Assembly: GCA_015061085.1 (NCBI GenBank)
Contig: SUXG01000002.1
Coordinates: forward strand, 124,001-188,000
Direction of reading: 5' to 3'
Source: Bacteroidales bacterium
Lineage (GTDB): Bacteria > Bacteroidota > Bacteroidia > Bacteroidales > Muribaculaceae
Length of the DNA stretch: 64,000 bases
Positions 16,642 to 27,209 of this stretch are shown here, one piece after another. The notes below the pieces were generated by a model. That model saw only the letters and a list, made by a program, of their open reading frames with translations, was not told the origin of the DNA and did not search any database. Both the position numbers and the translations under genes were made by a program. Numbering within the stretch: the stretch's first letter is position 1; every line of letters starts with the position of its first letter.

Positions 16642-19600
16642 TTATCGGATGATAACTTTTTCTACTTGATTATTGAAATAGACAACGTAGATGCCTGCTT
16701 CAAGGTTGGAAGGATTTACTTCGTAACCGGCTGCTGTGTACACCTTAGCTCCTTCAGGGATAATTATGCTATTGCCGTCAATGCGAATCTGATTGTCAAG
16801 GTTGATAGAGTCAACAGCTGTGTCCACGATAGTATAGTCGAAGAAGATAAGAGGGTTGACCTTACCTGTAGTGAATGCGCCTGACCAACCTGATGCTGAA
16901 GCAACAGAGTCGCCGAATGTTCCTTCAGGGATTACGACTCTATAAACTCCCGGAGTTTTGATAGTGTTTGCAAATGTGAGTGTCCATTGAGTGTAGTCCC
17001 AACCTTCGATGCTTATTGTTGCATCAGTTCGGTTGCCGTTAGGCTCTTCAGCGTAAACGTGACCCGGCACGCCGATAAGAGACTCAAGAGCATAAACGTC
17101 TCGATCGAATGTGAGGTTGATAACGCTTAGTTCTGACACATTTCCTATTGCAGGGTTTGGTGTCGGAGTAGGGAGATCGGTTGTCAAAGGCAACATGAGT
17201 GAGAATGAGTAGCTGAGAGACGGATTGTAAGTGTTGTCTTCAGCATTAAACATTTTACTTGGGATGTCGAGTGAGTAGAAACCGTTTTCGAGGTCGGCAG
17301 GGAGAGTGAATACCACAGTCTTGCCGTCTTCTGCGATTGAGGCAGTCGTTGAGTAACCCAAGAAGCGAGAGTTAAGAGTCGCTTCCATACCTTCAGTGAT
17401 AGAAGCTACAGTGCTTGGGAATACGAGGGTAACGGTGTCAAGTTTATCGACAGAGTTGTCAAGTTCGTAGTCGTATGGAGTCGGTGTTATACTCTCCGGA
17501 ATGAATGTGGCATTATTGACAACGTTGGCATTGATAGAAGTCGAGAGGCTTGATTCGAAGCCTTCGAAAGTCGACATCACAGAGAATGTGTATTTGCCAG
17601 TAGGCAGACCTTCAACCTCGATAGATGTCTCAGTAGTCTCAGCTAATAGGATGTTGTTGACAAATACCTTATAGGTGTCTGGATTGATGTTGGCTGTACT
17701 TGGTGCTGACCATTTGAGAGTGCCATTTTTGTAGTTGAGTCCGAATGGCATCTTGATGTAGTGGTATTCCTTAGAAGCAGTGTAACGAACTACGTCAAGC
17801 TTAGTCATTTCGGTTGCTGCATCGTCAGCATAGCCATAGGTTGCCGATTCAGTGACGAGCTCACTAATAATGTCATAGGTCTTTTCTACGTATGAAGTGA
17901 GGATGTATTCGCCACCTTCAAATTTGTATGTGTTGATACGTTGGAGTTTGCCATATGCGTCGTAGATGTACTCCATTTTCTTAGTGATAGTGACTTGGTC
18001 TGTTGCATAGTGGTAGTCTACTTTGTTATAGCCTTCGATAGTGTGAACAACATATTCTGTGTAGACTTGTTGTCCATCCACTACGTCGTAGTACTTAGTC
18101 CAATCGTGGCATTCTAAGTAAGGCACATAGTTTTCGTCAAGGTGATATTTATCGATTTTGATACTTATCGGTTCGAATGTTTCTGTAGCAGCATTGTATT
18201 GCGTAGTAGTTTCTACCATTTGGTAGTCCATAGATGAGCCTTCTCTTTTAGTCTCAGAAATGCGATAGTTGTTCCATTGCATTGTTTCAGCATTCCATAC
18301 TTCAGTAGTTGTGCCTATTTTGCGATACTTAGGAATATAGCTATAGGTTGCATCATCGTAAGTGTTGATTACTTCAGCGACAAGTGATTCTGTATTGGAA
18401 GTGTTAGAAGATGTGTAATAATAGTTGGTATATTCCATAGGGTTTTCCCAACCATTTTCATCCAACCATAGCTTTTCGGCATTTTGTTGGTGCCAGTGAG
18501 CAACAATCTGATTGCTTGTGTCGCGGAGGTCAACTTGGAATGTGTAAGGGTCTGATTCTCCTTCTTCGTAGATTGCGTAGAGATCGACAGATACGAGGTT
18601 TGCATCGTAATTAGAAGCAAGATACCACACCTTAAATGTGCCTTTTGTTATATCAGCAGAAGATATAGTGCCTTTGTCGCCACCATTACCGCCTGTCACT
18701 ACATAGCGATAGCCTGTCGGAGTGAGACCTTCAGTGCCTGTCGGAGCGTCGAATACAAATGTTACTACCCATTGAGAAGAGTATTCTTGAGTAATAACAC
18801 GGGCATTTGAAGGAGCCGGAAGAGTAAGGTCGATAACCTTGCTGAGTTGGTTGGTCACGTTGCCCGGTACTGTGTCGTAAAGAGCAAATACGCGATAGTT
18901 GTGAGTGCCTCTTACTTGCTTATTGAGTATGATAGGAGAAGACTCATAGATAGCTTCTTGGAACTTATCGTCAACGATAAGACCGTAGCCTCTGAGGTTG
19001 TCTGTCTCTGCAGGCGCATCGAAGTTGAGCTTAACCTGTGTCACAGTTTCTCCTTGCTCGATAGAGAAGTTTTGAGGAGTGCGAGCTTCGCTATATTGAT
19101 CGTATGTGTAGATGTCGTAGTCGTTTTCGACAAATATTTTATTGTTATTATCCCACTTATAGTTTGACTGTTTGTAGAGGCTTTTGGTCTCACCGACATA
19201 TTCGAATGATGCCTTCTTCTTGTTGGTCCATGATGAAAGCATGCCCCCTGATGCAGTTGCTTCGCTATGAATTTGGTCAATCTTGCGATTTAGTGAGTCG
19301 TAGGTGTATTGAATACGAGTCGCCGAGCGAATTGTGCCGAGTGAAGAAATGGTTGTGCTAAGAGTGTATTCAATTTCTTCTGTAAGGTTCCCATTCTGGT
19401 CATAGCTATATTCTATGCGACGAGAAATTTTTTCATCACCTTTAGATGTCAAACCTATGATGTATTCGCGTTTAGTGAGGCGATTGTTTTCATAATAGTA
19501 GCGATAGCGACTTGTTTCTTCGAGAGATGAGTTGAAGATGATTTCGTGTATGAGGTTGTCGCCATTGTATTCGTAGTAGGTTGAGTCGCTCATAAGACCT

Positions 19601-19971
19601 GTGTCGGTCTTGTATTTAACTTTGTACTTCATGTTGCCATTGTCGTAATAGCCGTAGAAGTTTTTAGTGTTGTCGGTTGAGTCTACTTCCACTTGATTGT
19701 TTTTGTTGTACCAATAAGCAGTGTGGTAGTAGAATGGTGGGTTGGCATAGTGATATTCAGATTCCAACACCTTGTTGCCATTGCTGTCATAGATATTGCG
19801 CATCAAAGTCTGGTCGTCAAGACGAGTGACAGGGATAGTCATTTCATCGTCTTCATAGTAAACTGTGATGCGAGTGTTCTTGATGTTAGCAACCTTAGTC
19901 TCGGGTGTAGATTGAGCCATTGTCGGTATAGCAATAGCCAATAATCCGAGAGATAATAATAGTTTTTTCAT
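16642..19971 (-). CDS. Large secreted protein: YD/RHS-like strand repeats, Fn3-like domains and T9SS-like tail
   Basis: MKKLLLSLGLLAIAIPTMAQ; YYEYNGDNLIHEIIF...YYYENNRLTKREYI...YSYDQNGNLTEEIEYT; Fn3-like LPAPSNARVITQEY...; tail VNPSNLEAGIYVVYFNNQVEKVIIR. Confidence 0.65.
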   Translation of the reverse strand: MKKLLLSLGLLAIAIPTMAQSTPETKVANIKNTRITVYYEDDEMTIPVTRLDDQTLMRNIYDSNGNKVLESEYHYANPPFYYHTAYWYNKNNQVEVDSTDNTKNFYGYYDNGNMKYKVKYKTDTGLMSDSTYYEYNGDNLIHEIIFNSSLEETSRYRYYYENNRLTKREYIIGLTSKGDEKISRRIEYSYDQNGNLTEEIEYTLSTTISSLGTIRSATRIQYTYDSLNRKIDQIHSEATASGGMLSSWTNKKKASFEYVGETKSLYKQSNYKWDNNNKIFVENDYDIYTYDQYSEARTPQNFSIEQGETVTQVKLNFDAPAETDNLRGYGLIVDDKFQEAIYESSPIILNKQVRGTHNYRVFALYDTVPGNVTNQLSKVIDLTLPAPSNARVITQEYSSQWVVTFVFDAPTGTEGLTPTGYRYVVTGGNGGDKGTISSADITKGTFKVWYLASNYDANLVSVDLYAIYEEGESDPYTFQVDLRDTSNQIVAHWHQQNAEKLWLDENGWENPMEYTNYYYTSSNTSNTESLVAEVINTYDDATYSYIPKYRKIGTTTEVWNAETMQWNNYRISETKREGSSMDYQMVETTTQYNAATETFEPISIKIDKYHLDENYVPYLECHDWTKYYDVVDGQQVYTEYVVHTIEGYNKVDYHYATDQVTITKKMEYIYDAYGKLQRINTYKFEGGEYILTSYVEKTYDIISELVTESATYGYADDAATEMTKLDVVRYTASKEYHYIKMPFGLNYKNGTLKWSAPSTANINPDTYKVFVNNILLAETTETSIEVEGLPTGKYTFSVMSTFEGFESSLSTSINANVVNNATFIPESITPTPYDYELDNSVDKLDTVTLVFPSTVASITEGMEATLNSRFLGYSTTASIAEDGKTVVFTLPADLENGFYSLDIPSKMFNAEDNTYNPSLSYSFSLMLPLTTDLPTPTPNPAIGNVSELSVINLTFDRDVYALESLIGVPGHVYAEEPNGNRTDATISIEGWDYTQWTLTFANTIKTPGVYRVVIPEGTFGDSVASASGWSGAFTTGKVNPLIFFDYTIVDTAVDSINLDNQIRIDGNSIIIPEGAKVYTAAGYEVNPSNLEAGIYVVYFNNQVEKVIIR

Positions 19972-20047
19972 GTGGTTGATTATTTGGGAAATTCTTTAAA
20001 ATAGTGTGCCGTTTTGCGACAGCACACTTTTTAAGTTGTTTTGTTGA

Positions 20048-21958
20048 TTATTTAATTGCAATTTTAGTTGTAACTCCGTCAACAATGATGATGTATATTC
20101 CGGAGTTTTCGATATCGAAGCTTGCTACAGCGTCGATAGCTTTCACAAGGCGACCGTCCATTGCGTAGACTTCTGCATGCTTATATTCGCCGCTGATGCA
20201 AACGGTTTTGCCGTTTGTCCATACGTTGCATTTGTTGTTATCGATTGATTCAACACTTGAGTATGTGATTTTTTTCTTTTCAGCGTTGTGTACGATACAA
20301 TCGTTAAGATCATTTTCGTTATAGTTGCTGATAAATGCAATGATTTCCATATTTTCAGGATTCCAAGCACTCTTAAGGTTGAGCGAATATGTCTTTTCGA
20401 ATGTGCCATCTTCGTTATATGTTATTTCGTCGCCCCATGTCGGTGTCATTGTTGTGCGAAGAGCATGGTTGTGAACATAATCGTTTGCATTTTCAGCGCC
20501 GTTTTGGTAATTGACCATTCCACTTTCAGTAATGAATACATTCATGAATGTTGCATCGCTGAATTCAACAAGTGCTTCACCGAAAATACGTACTTGTAAT
20601 TCTGAATTTTCAGCATTGTAGGTTTCTTCGATGTTTAATGTGACAAACGCAGGTTGAGATATGCTATGATTGATAAGCTTTCTTGTTGCGTTTTCACTTG
20701 TGACTTGGAATATAGGCGTTGGAGAAGGAACATTTCCTTGATCATATGAAGAACCTAATGCTCCTTGCTCAGCAAGATTCGTACGATCAAGCATCAAAGC
20801 AGGAGCGTATGTGTAGCCACCATAAAATGCAACATATTTGCGAGAAGCGTCGGCAGTGAATGTGTCATAGCCATAACCTGCGTGGTGAACAACCCATGCT
20901 ACATCGTCGCTGTCGCCTACGATTGTTTCAAGAATTTCGTGAGCACGAGGACAGTTGACGCATTGTGATGTAGAGAATTGCTCGAGGAGAACCTTGCGAG
21001 TAGCAAGATTGCTCAAACTGTTGATGGTAGCGGTCAATGAGTTGTTTGATGTATCTTCGTCTGAATGACCATCAAGGTCTGTAATTGTAACAACAATATC
21101 AAATTTGCCGTCTGTCTCTGTCTTGATGCCTTCGATAGTAAACTCTTCGATGCCGGCAGGTTCTATGCGCGAGTCAAGAGTGACTGTGACAGGATCATTG
21201 TTGCCGATTTGGTATTGAACATCATAAAAATCAATAGCTTTTGCTCCATGGTTTTTGATAGAACCTTTTATAGAGAAATCATCGCCTGTGCGAAGGTATT
21301 CTTTGACTATGATATTTTGGAGTTCAAGGTCATATTGAGGCAGATTGTCACCTGTCAAAACAAGACGAATGCAGACATTGCCAAGACCGGCCTCTGAAAG
21401 GTGGATGTAATTCCATGATTCTCCAGAGAATGTTCCAATGTAGTCGCCATAAGGGTTGGCTTCCTCGTTGTCTACACCGATTGCGTAAACACCGACCCCC
21501 GTACTATTTGTTGATCCGGCTGTCGTTTGATATCCTACAAAGATTTCATCTCCATCGATTGTGTATGGTTCGGTCAACGAAATTTCGTTCCAACTATTTG
21601 GCGTTAATGAAATTTCTTGATCATAAATGTTCTCTTCGTCTTGAAGACCTTGTGTGATGAAAATTGATGATTCAAAATAGCTTGCTTCACCAACGTATGC
21701 AAGGATTTTCGATATTTGAGCACCATTGAAACGAGTTGCAATGTCTTTAGGAAGTTGGATTGCAGCGCGTAATGTTACCTCAGAAACGTTACTCCAACCA
21801 ATTGTTGATGATAATTCTCCACAATAACCAAACTCCATTGAAGTAGCAGATTCCTCTCCTTCATACATGGGAGCAGATGCCGGTATTGATTGAATATTTT
21901 GAGCATTGAGCAATAATGCAGTTGCTGCAAATGCTGAAACAAAAAAATGTTTTTTCAT
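20048..21958 (-). CDS. Secreted Omp28-related, thioredoxin-like protein with T9SS-like tail
   Basis: ATRKVLLEQFSTSQCVNCPRAHEILETIVG (CxxC); tail MDGRLVKAIDAVASFDIENSGIYIIIVDGVTTKIAIK. Confidence 0.78.
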   Translation of the reverse strand: MKKHFFVSAFAATALLLNAQNIQSIPASAPMYEGEESATSMEFGYCGELSSTIGWSNVSEVTLRAAIQLPKDIATRFNGAQISKILAYVGEASYFESSIFITQGLQDEENIYDQEISLTPNSWNEISLTEPYTIDGDEIFVGYQTTAGSTNSTGVGVYAIGVDNEEANPYGDYIGTFSGESWNYIHLSEAGLGNVCIRLVLTGDNLPQYDLELQNIIVKEYLRTGDDFSIKGSIKNHGAKAIDFYDVQYQIGNNDPVTVTLDSRIEPAGIEEFTIEGIKTETDGKFDIVVTITDLDGHSDEDTSNNSLTATINSLSNLATRKVLLEQFSTSQCVNCPRAHEILETIVGDSDDVAWVVHHAGYGYDTFTADASRKYVAFYGGYTYAPALMLDRTNLAEQGALGSSYDQGNVPSPTPIFQVTSENATRKLINHSISQPAFVTLNIEETYNAENSELQVRIFGEALVEFSDATFMNVFITESGMVNYQNGAENANDYVHNHALRTTMTPTWGDEITYNEDGTFEKTYSLNLKSAWNPENMEIIAFISNYNENDLNDCIVHNAEKKKITYSSVESIDNNKCNVWTNGKTVCISGEYKHAEVYAMDGRLVKAIDAVASFDIENSGIYIIIVDGVTTKIAIK

Positions 21959-21978
21959 TATAGCAAATTATTTCGGTT

Positions 21979-23538
21979 TTAGAATTTGTAAACTTTCCCT
22001 GTAGCAATTTCGTTGCCAATTTTTGCCTTTACAACATATACTCCTTGGCAAAGGTCTGCTACTGATAATGTGTTGACTTTACCTGTGTGGCTTAATACTT
22101 GCTTACCACCCATGTCGTAGATGCAAACGTCTTCTGCTTCAGCACCGAAACGAAGTTCGTTGCCGGCAAGGACGATTGATGTGTTGGTAGGTGTATTGAG
22201 CGTTTCCATGATTGAATCCAGGAATCCAGGAAGTTTAATACAGAACACTTCTTTGCTGTCAAGTTCGCCTTCAGGAGTCACAGAACGATAGCAGCCAACG
22301 ATAAGTTTCATGTCAGGAGAAACAGTACAGCAGTCGATGAATTCTGTGTTAGAAGGAAGTTCTGATCTCAAATCAAAGCCGTATTCTCTCTTTAACCAAT
22401 CGCCAAGTTCGATTTTCTTTGTTTCTCCTGCAGGCTTGATGTAAAAGTCGTAGCCGTCAGATGATATCATGTCGCCATCGTTGCTCACACCATAGGTGTA
22501 GAAGCCTGATGTGATGTCTTCAAATTTTGTAATTTCGCCTGTCTCAAGATTATAGAGAATAGGGTATGACTTGCTTGATTCTTGGCGAATTGTGAGGTCG
22601 CCTTCTTTCCAGCCCCAAGTAGTTTCGGTAGCCATAGGAGCGAGCCATTTGCCATTTGTGCTTGTGATAACAGGCACTGAAGTCACTTCGAAACCTGTGC
22701 GGAATGCTGTCCAGAAGTCGTATTGCCACTTAGTGTAGATAGCTTGATATTCTTCTACTTGATCCATATATTCAGGATCGCCCGGATTGACTGTGATGTA
22801 GTCATACATGTTAGGCTCTTGCGACATCCAATTAGCATATTCTTGCGGACCACCGTTAAATGTCAATTCTACGAATGGCATCTCGTATGTCCACTCTTTG
22901 CCATTGTATCGATAAATAATAGGCTGATAGAAACGACCTTTCTTTTCTACCATGACACCAACGATGGTATTGCCATCAGAAGAAATTGTTCTTGTGGAAA
23001 TAAATTGAGTCTTAGTGCCAAAGAAGTCTGTGTCAGGGTTTGGAAGATCTTCGTATTCGTATGTGCCGTCAGGTTGGAGACGCCAGATACATGGGAACAC
23101 TGTGTATGGCTTAGTTGGGTCGATAGAGCCCATCACGTAGCCGACAATAGTTTTTCCATCAGGGGTCACTTCGTTGGCATATCCTTCTGTAATTCCTGCA
23201 TAAGGAACCGGGAGATGTTCCCATTCGTTTGTCGCAGTGTTGTAGATGGCTGGAAGCATATCGCTGCTCTTGCCTACAATCATGCCTTCGTCTGTGACGT
23301 CAGCAAAACACATGTCGTCATATTCACCTGTCGTTTTAGCGATGAATAGTCGTCCTTCTTGAACGTCGAAACGGTATGCCTCAGTGTATTGGCGTGTGCC
23401 GACAATGTAACGACCATTACCGGAGATGCCCATCGTACTCCAAGGTGTGCCTGTGAAAACTACTTCTGGTTTTTCTTCTGCTGCTTGTGAAAATACCGCA
23501 GCTGAAAGCATTAATGCTAACGCAAGTTTTTTCTTCAT
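21979..23538 (-). CDS. Secreted beta-propeller-like protein with T9SS-like tail
   Basis: Repeated ISGNGRYIVGTRQYTEAYRF / VTPDGKTIVGYVMG / ISSDGNTIVGVMV / VSPDMKLIVGCYRS blades; tail VCIYDMGGKQVLSHTGKVNTLSVADLCQGVYVVKAKIGNEIATGKVYKF. Confidence 0.7.
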   Translation of the reverse strand: MKKKLALALMLSAAVFSQAAEEKPEVVFTGTPWSTMGISGNGRYIVGTRQYTEAYRFDVQEGRLFIAKTTGEYDDMCFADVTDEGMIVGKSSDMLPAIYNTATNEWEHLPVPYAGITEGYANEVTPDGKTIVGYVMGSIDPTKPYTVFPCIWRLQPDGTYEYEDLPNPDTDFFGTKTQFISTRTISSDGNTIVGVMVEKKGRFYQPIIYRYNGKEWTYEMPFVELTFNGGPQEYANWMSQEPNMYDYITVNPGDPEYMDQVEEYQAIYTKWQYDFWTAFRTGFEVTSVPVITSTNGKWLAPMATETTWGWKEGDLTIRQESSKSYPILYNLETGEITKFEDITSGFYTYGVSNDGDMISSDGYDFYIKPAGETKKIELGDWLKREYGFDLRSELPSNTEFIDCCTVSPDMKLIVGCYRSVTPEGELDSKEVFCIKLPGFLDSIMETLNTPTNTSIVLAGNELRFGAEAEDVCIYDMGGKQVLSHTGKVNTLSVADLCQGVYVVKAKIGNEIATGKVYKF

Positions 23539-23630
23539 AAGTGATTATTTAGTATTGAGTTATTATTTTTATGCTGTAAATTATGGTGCAAATATAGAAA
23601 TATCAAATACGAATTTCTTTAATATATCTT

Positions 23631-23659
23631 AAAAAATTATACCGCTCGTTTGGCGGTAT
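23631..23659 (-). terminator. Intrinsic terminator of the Crp-like gene
   Basis: Minus strand ATACCGC-caaacga-GCGGTAT followed by AATTTTTT. Confidence 0.7.
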
Positions 23660-23672
23660 GATTATGGTGGGC

Positions 23673-24245
23673 TTATTTGGTTAATTGTTTTCGGATGTAA
23701 CTGAGATATTGTTGTGTTACGCCAAGGTAAGAAGCAACTATGCCTAACGAAACTTTTTGTAATATTTCAGGGCGATTGTTGAGTAATGATAAGTAGCGCT
23801 CTTTGGCGTTGCCGTTGATGAGTGATTGTTTTAGTTCGTCATAGTAGAGTTGACACTGAGCCATGCTAAGCGCCCATTGAGCAAATTCATGTGATTCTTT
23901 TACAAATTTGTCGAATGTTTGTTTGGGTAATTGCAATATCACAGAATCACAACAAGCGTCAATTTGATAATACGACGGCTTGCAATTGTAGAAAGAAAAC
24001 CACGATATGAGCATTGTCCCGGGAAGGGCGAAGCCTAATGTAACTTCTTTTGTGCCATCCATGTGAGACACCCTCATAATGCCCTCTTTGACTATGTAAA
24101 CGTTAGAGTTCACCTCTCCACATGAGATTAATGGCGTTTTTGATTTGAGCTCATATTCGGTGAATTGGCTTAAAAACGAATCCATAATCTCCTCAGAGAG
24201 TTGGTAATGACATTCTTCTTTTAATAATCGTTTAAGAGTATCCAT
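23673..24245 (-). CDS. Crp/Fnr family cyclic-nucleotide-binding-like transcriptional regulator
   Basis: LISCGEVNSNVYIVKEGIMRVSHMDGTKEVTLGFALPGTML...; HTH NRPEILQKVSLGIVASYLGVTQQYLSYIRKQL. Confidence 0.88.
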   Translation of the reverse strand: MDTLKRLLKEECHYQLSEEIMDSFLSQFTEYELKSKTPLISCGEVNSNVYIVKEGIMRVSHMDGTKEVTLGFALPGTMLISWFSFYNCKPSYYQIDACCDSVILQLPKQTFDKFVKESHEFAQWALSMAQCQLYYDELKQSLINGNAKERYLSLLNNRPEILQKVSLGIVASYLGVTQQYLSYIRKQLTK

Positions 24246-24473
24246 AAGGGTTTTTGATGTGCTGTGATTTCAACTATTTTGTAACAATTCCAATAGTCAA
24301 AGGATGCTAATACACATTAATGTTGCAAAATTCGCAAAAAATCTTTGTTTTTGCAATAGGTAGAATGCTGAAATTTATGAAATTAACATTATTTTGCGGA
24401 ATTCCTGATTTTTGAGAATGTTTGGTATTTGTTCGAGTTTTGTGTTTGTAGGTGATAAATATTTGTAAAAAAT

Positions 24474-25460
24474 CTATTTAAATACAAACCATCTTGTCGG
24501 TTCTTTCCTTGGAAGTGGCATTAATTGCACGTCTGCTTTTCGGTCTTCAATATTTTCTTGTGCACTGCCGACTTTTACTCCTTTGGCTTCCAATGCGCTG
24601 CAAATAGTTTGTCTTGCTATCTCTGGTGTGTTATTGTCGTTGCTGAGGTGGCAAAGAAAGATATATTTCAGATGTTCACCATAGATGTCTGTAATGAATT
24701 GGGCGGTGTCTTTGTTGTCCAAATGTCCACGTTCTGTTTGTATGCGACTTTTAAGGTGTTCGGGATAGGGCCCATGCAGTAGCATCTGTTTGTCGTAATT
24801 TGCCTCTATGATTAGATAATTGGCTTGGCTCATATAATGATGTGCACGTTCTGTGACAGCACCAAGGTCTGTCGCAATAGCGATTTTTTTGTCATTGTGC
24901 GTGATGAAAAATCCCATGTTGTCTTCTCCGTCATGAGGTACATCGAAAGCTGTAATCTCAAAATCGGCTATTTTAAAAGGAATCTCTTTAAAGATTGGGG
25001 AATGATAGTCTTTGATGCGCTTGGAAATATTGTGTTTGCGAAGCATTCCGTTGACGACACGATTGGTGCAGTAAACCTTCATGTGCTTGTGCTTACGTAC
25101 GATGTTGTAGGCATATTTGACGTGGTCGGCATGGTCGTGAGTCAGGCAGATGCCTTTGATGTTTTCCATTTTGATACCATTCTCTTCAAGGATCTCAATT
25201 ACGATTTCGCTCTTGATGCCTGCATCGACGAGGATGCCTGCGTTGCGTGTACCGAAATAATAACTGTTGCCACTGCTTCCACTACCGAATGATATGAAAA
25301 ACAGAGGATTGTTTTTTATGTTGTCTTGTAAACTTATGTCTGCGCGTAATGACAGGGAGCGCAGGTCTGTTGCAGCTGGAGCTGTAGCGCTTTGTCGGTT
25401 TTGATTGCTATACACCCAATCGTCAAAATTTATTGTAAGTTGTGGAATTTCTTTGCTCAT
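24474..25460 (-). CDS. MBL-fold metallo-hydrolase (YycJ/WalJ-like)
   Basis: FISFGSGSSGNSYYFGTRNAGILVDAG...GICLTHDHADHVKYAYNI...DVPHDGEDNMGFFI...IEANYDKQMLLHGPYPEHLKSRIQTERGHLDN. Confidence 0.9.
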   Translation of the reverse strand: MSKEIPQLTINFDDWVYSNQNRQSATAPAATDLRSLSLRADISLQDNIKNNPLFFISFGSGSSGNSYYFGTRNAGILVDAGIKSEIVIEILEENGIKMENIKGICLTHDHADHVKYAYNIVRKHKHMKVYCTNRVVNGMLRKHNISKRIKDYHSPIFKEIPFKIADFEITAFDVPHDGEDNMGFFITHNDKKIAIATDLGAVTERAHHYMSQANYLIIEANYDKQMLLHGPYPEHLKSRIQTERGHLDNKDTAQFITDIYGEHLKYIFLCHLSNDNNTPEIARQTICSALEAKGVKVGSAQENIEDRKADVQLMPLPRKEPTRWFVFK

Positions 25461-26173
25461 GGATGATAGATTAAGAATATAGTTGGTATTTTGTCATAAT
25501 TATACGTTTGTTTAGACCATTGTTTTGCAGAACGAGTAATTATGGATTCTTGATCATTATCTGTTATGTTGGAGGCAATACAAAGCAACGTTTCAGGGCG
25601 TAATGTTCGGACTAAAAGGTCGATGAGTTTGTTGTTGCGATATGGTGTTTCGATAAAAATTTGAGTCATATTTTTGCGATATGCTTCATTTTCAAGTTCT
25701 TTGATTTTTTGAACTCTTGCACCGGATTCGATAGGCAAATAGCCATTGAAAGAAAATCCCTGTCCGTTAAATCCTGACGCCATTTGAGCCATCAAGATGC
25801 TTGACGGCCCGACAAGTGGGACTATTTTAAATCCTTTGCGCTGAGCAATCGCTACCGGCAACGCTCCGGGGTCGGCAACAGCCGGACATCCCGCTTCGCT
25901 CATAATCCCTACAGCATGACCGTTTGATAGTGGTAGAAGAAAAGATTCTACTTCTGTTAAGTCGGTGTGATTGTTAAGCTCGAAGAAAGTCAATTCGTCG
26001 ATGTTTATCGATTTGTCGCATTTCTTCAAGAAACGTCGTGCTGTGCGAATATTCTCAACAATGAAATACTTGATTTCTCTGGTTATTTCAATGTTGTATT
26101 CAGGAATGTATTGCGATGTGGGTGAGTCGCTTAGCCCTACGGGGATAAGATATAGTGCTGTTGTTATTGCCAT
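25457..26173 (-). CDS. SAM-dependent methyltransferase of the RsmI/tetrapyrrole methylase family
   Basis: ALYLIPVGLSDS...GIMSEAGCPAVADPGALPVAIAQRKGFKIVPLVGPSSILMAQMASGFNGQGFSFNGYLP. Confidence 0.88.
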   Translation of the reverse strand: MAITTALYLIPVGLSDSPTSQYIPEYNIEITREIKYFIVENIRTARRFLKKCDKSINIDELTFFELNNHTDLTEVESFLLPLSNGHAVGIMSEAGCPAVADPGALPVAIAQRKGFKIVPLVGPSSILMAQMASGFNGQGFSFNGYLPIESGARVQKIKELENEAYRKNMTQIFIETPYRNNKLIDLLVRTLRPETLLCIASNITDNDQESIITRSAKQWSKQTYNYDKIPTIFLIYHP

Positions 26174-26233
26174 TTGCTTGCGTAATTTATTGCAAAGGTA
26201 AGAATTAAATTTTATTTTGTAGCGAAAACGATG

Positions 26234-27205
26234 TTATTCTGATTGTTCGTATATATAATTAATGACTGTTTGTCCGACAGCCTTTAAAGTCTCTTTGCTG
26301 ATGGCTGTCATGTTGTCATTCGTTGTGTGCCATGTGGGATTGAATCCGTTTGTCGGATGAAATTCTATGATATTGATTGCCGGAATACCGACTTTCAGCA
26401 ATTCGACATGGTCGTCGGTAACTGCTCCGCCGATTTGAGGCAGAAAATAGTTCTCATAACCTGATTGAGCGGCTACAGACCATACTTTATCGACCAAAGA
26501 TGGCGCATTCTGAATTGAAAAATATTCTTTATAAAATTTGGCATTATGACCTCCGACCATATCAAGCAATATTGCTTGTTGTGGTCTGTAGCCCGGTTGA
26601 TGAGGATTGTTGGCAAAATATCTTGACCCTAAAGCCCACGATTCGTCGTTGCCATCAGTCCCCCAATCTTCTGCATCTACAAATAGAATGTCGATACCCT
26701 TATTAGTGGAATTTTTGCCTATTTGACGAGCGATTTCAAGTAATACCCCGACACCGCTGGCTCCATCATTAGCGCCATCGACCGCTTTGCTGTGGTTGGC
26801 AGGGTCTGGGTCGGCATCAGCCCAGGGCCGGCAATCCCAATGAGCAAGCAGAAGAAGCCTGTCAGAGGCTTCCGGATTGAATGAACCGATTATATTGGTT
26901 GCATCGAGTATTGTTCCGTCAAAAGCTGTAAGCTTAACATCCTGTCGTGTGACGGATGCTCCATGTCGCGTTAATTCGGTAATAAGCCATTCGCGACAAT
27001 TGCGATGACTTTCGGTGTTTGGCACGCGCGGACCAAACAATACTTGTCGATTTATGTAATCGTAAGCACTGTCAGCATTAAAAAATATACTCATCTTAGA
27101 GGTAGTTTGCTCGTTAGTGTCAGGTTGCTTATTCTCATTGCGTTGAGAACCGCAAGCCAACAAAACACAGAGCAACGATATAATACTAAATGTCTTAATT
27201 TTCAT
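26234..27205 (-). CDS. M28-family glutaminyl-peptide cyclotransferase-like lipoprotein
   Basis: Lipobox SLLCVLLACGS; FGPRVPNTESHRNCREWL...LLLAHWDCRPWADADPDPANHSKAVDGANDGASGVGVLLEIAR...DAEDWGTDGND...VTDDHVELLKVGIPAINIIEF. Confidence 0.88.
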   Translation of the reverse strand: MKIKTFSIISLLCVLLACGSQRNENKQPDTNEQTTSKMSIFFNADSAYDYINRQVLFGPRVPNTESHRNCREWLITELTRHGASVTRQDVKLTAFDGTILDATNIIGSFNPEASDRLLLLAHWDCRPWADADPDPANHSKAVDGANDGASGVGVLLEIARQIGKNSTNKGIDILFVDAEDWGTDGNDESWALGSRYFANNPHQPGYRPQQAILLDMVGGHNAKFYKEYFSIQNAPSLVDKVWSVAAQSGYENYFLPQIGGAVTDDHVELLKVGIPAINIIEFHPTNGFNPTWHTTNDNMTAISKETLKAVGQTVINYIYEQSE

Positions 27206-27209
27206 ATCA

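Noticed and set aside
22723-23349. 208 aa plus-strand ORF
   Set aside because: Antisense to the beta-propeller gene; no coherent domain or signal, and composition typical of shadow ORFs.
24825-25292. 155 aa plus-strand ORF
   Set aside because: Antisense to the MBL-fold hydrolase, which carries a clear THDHADH motif.
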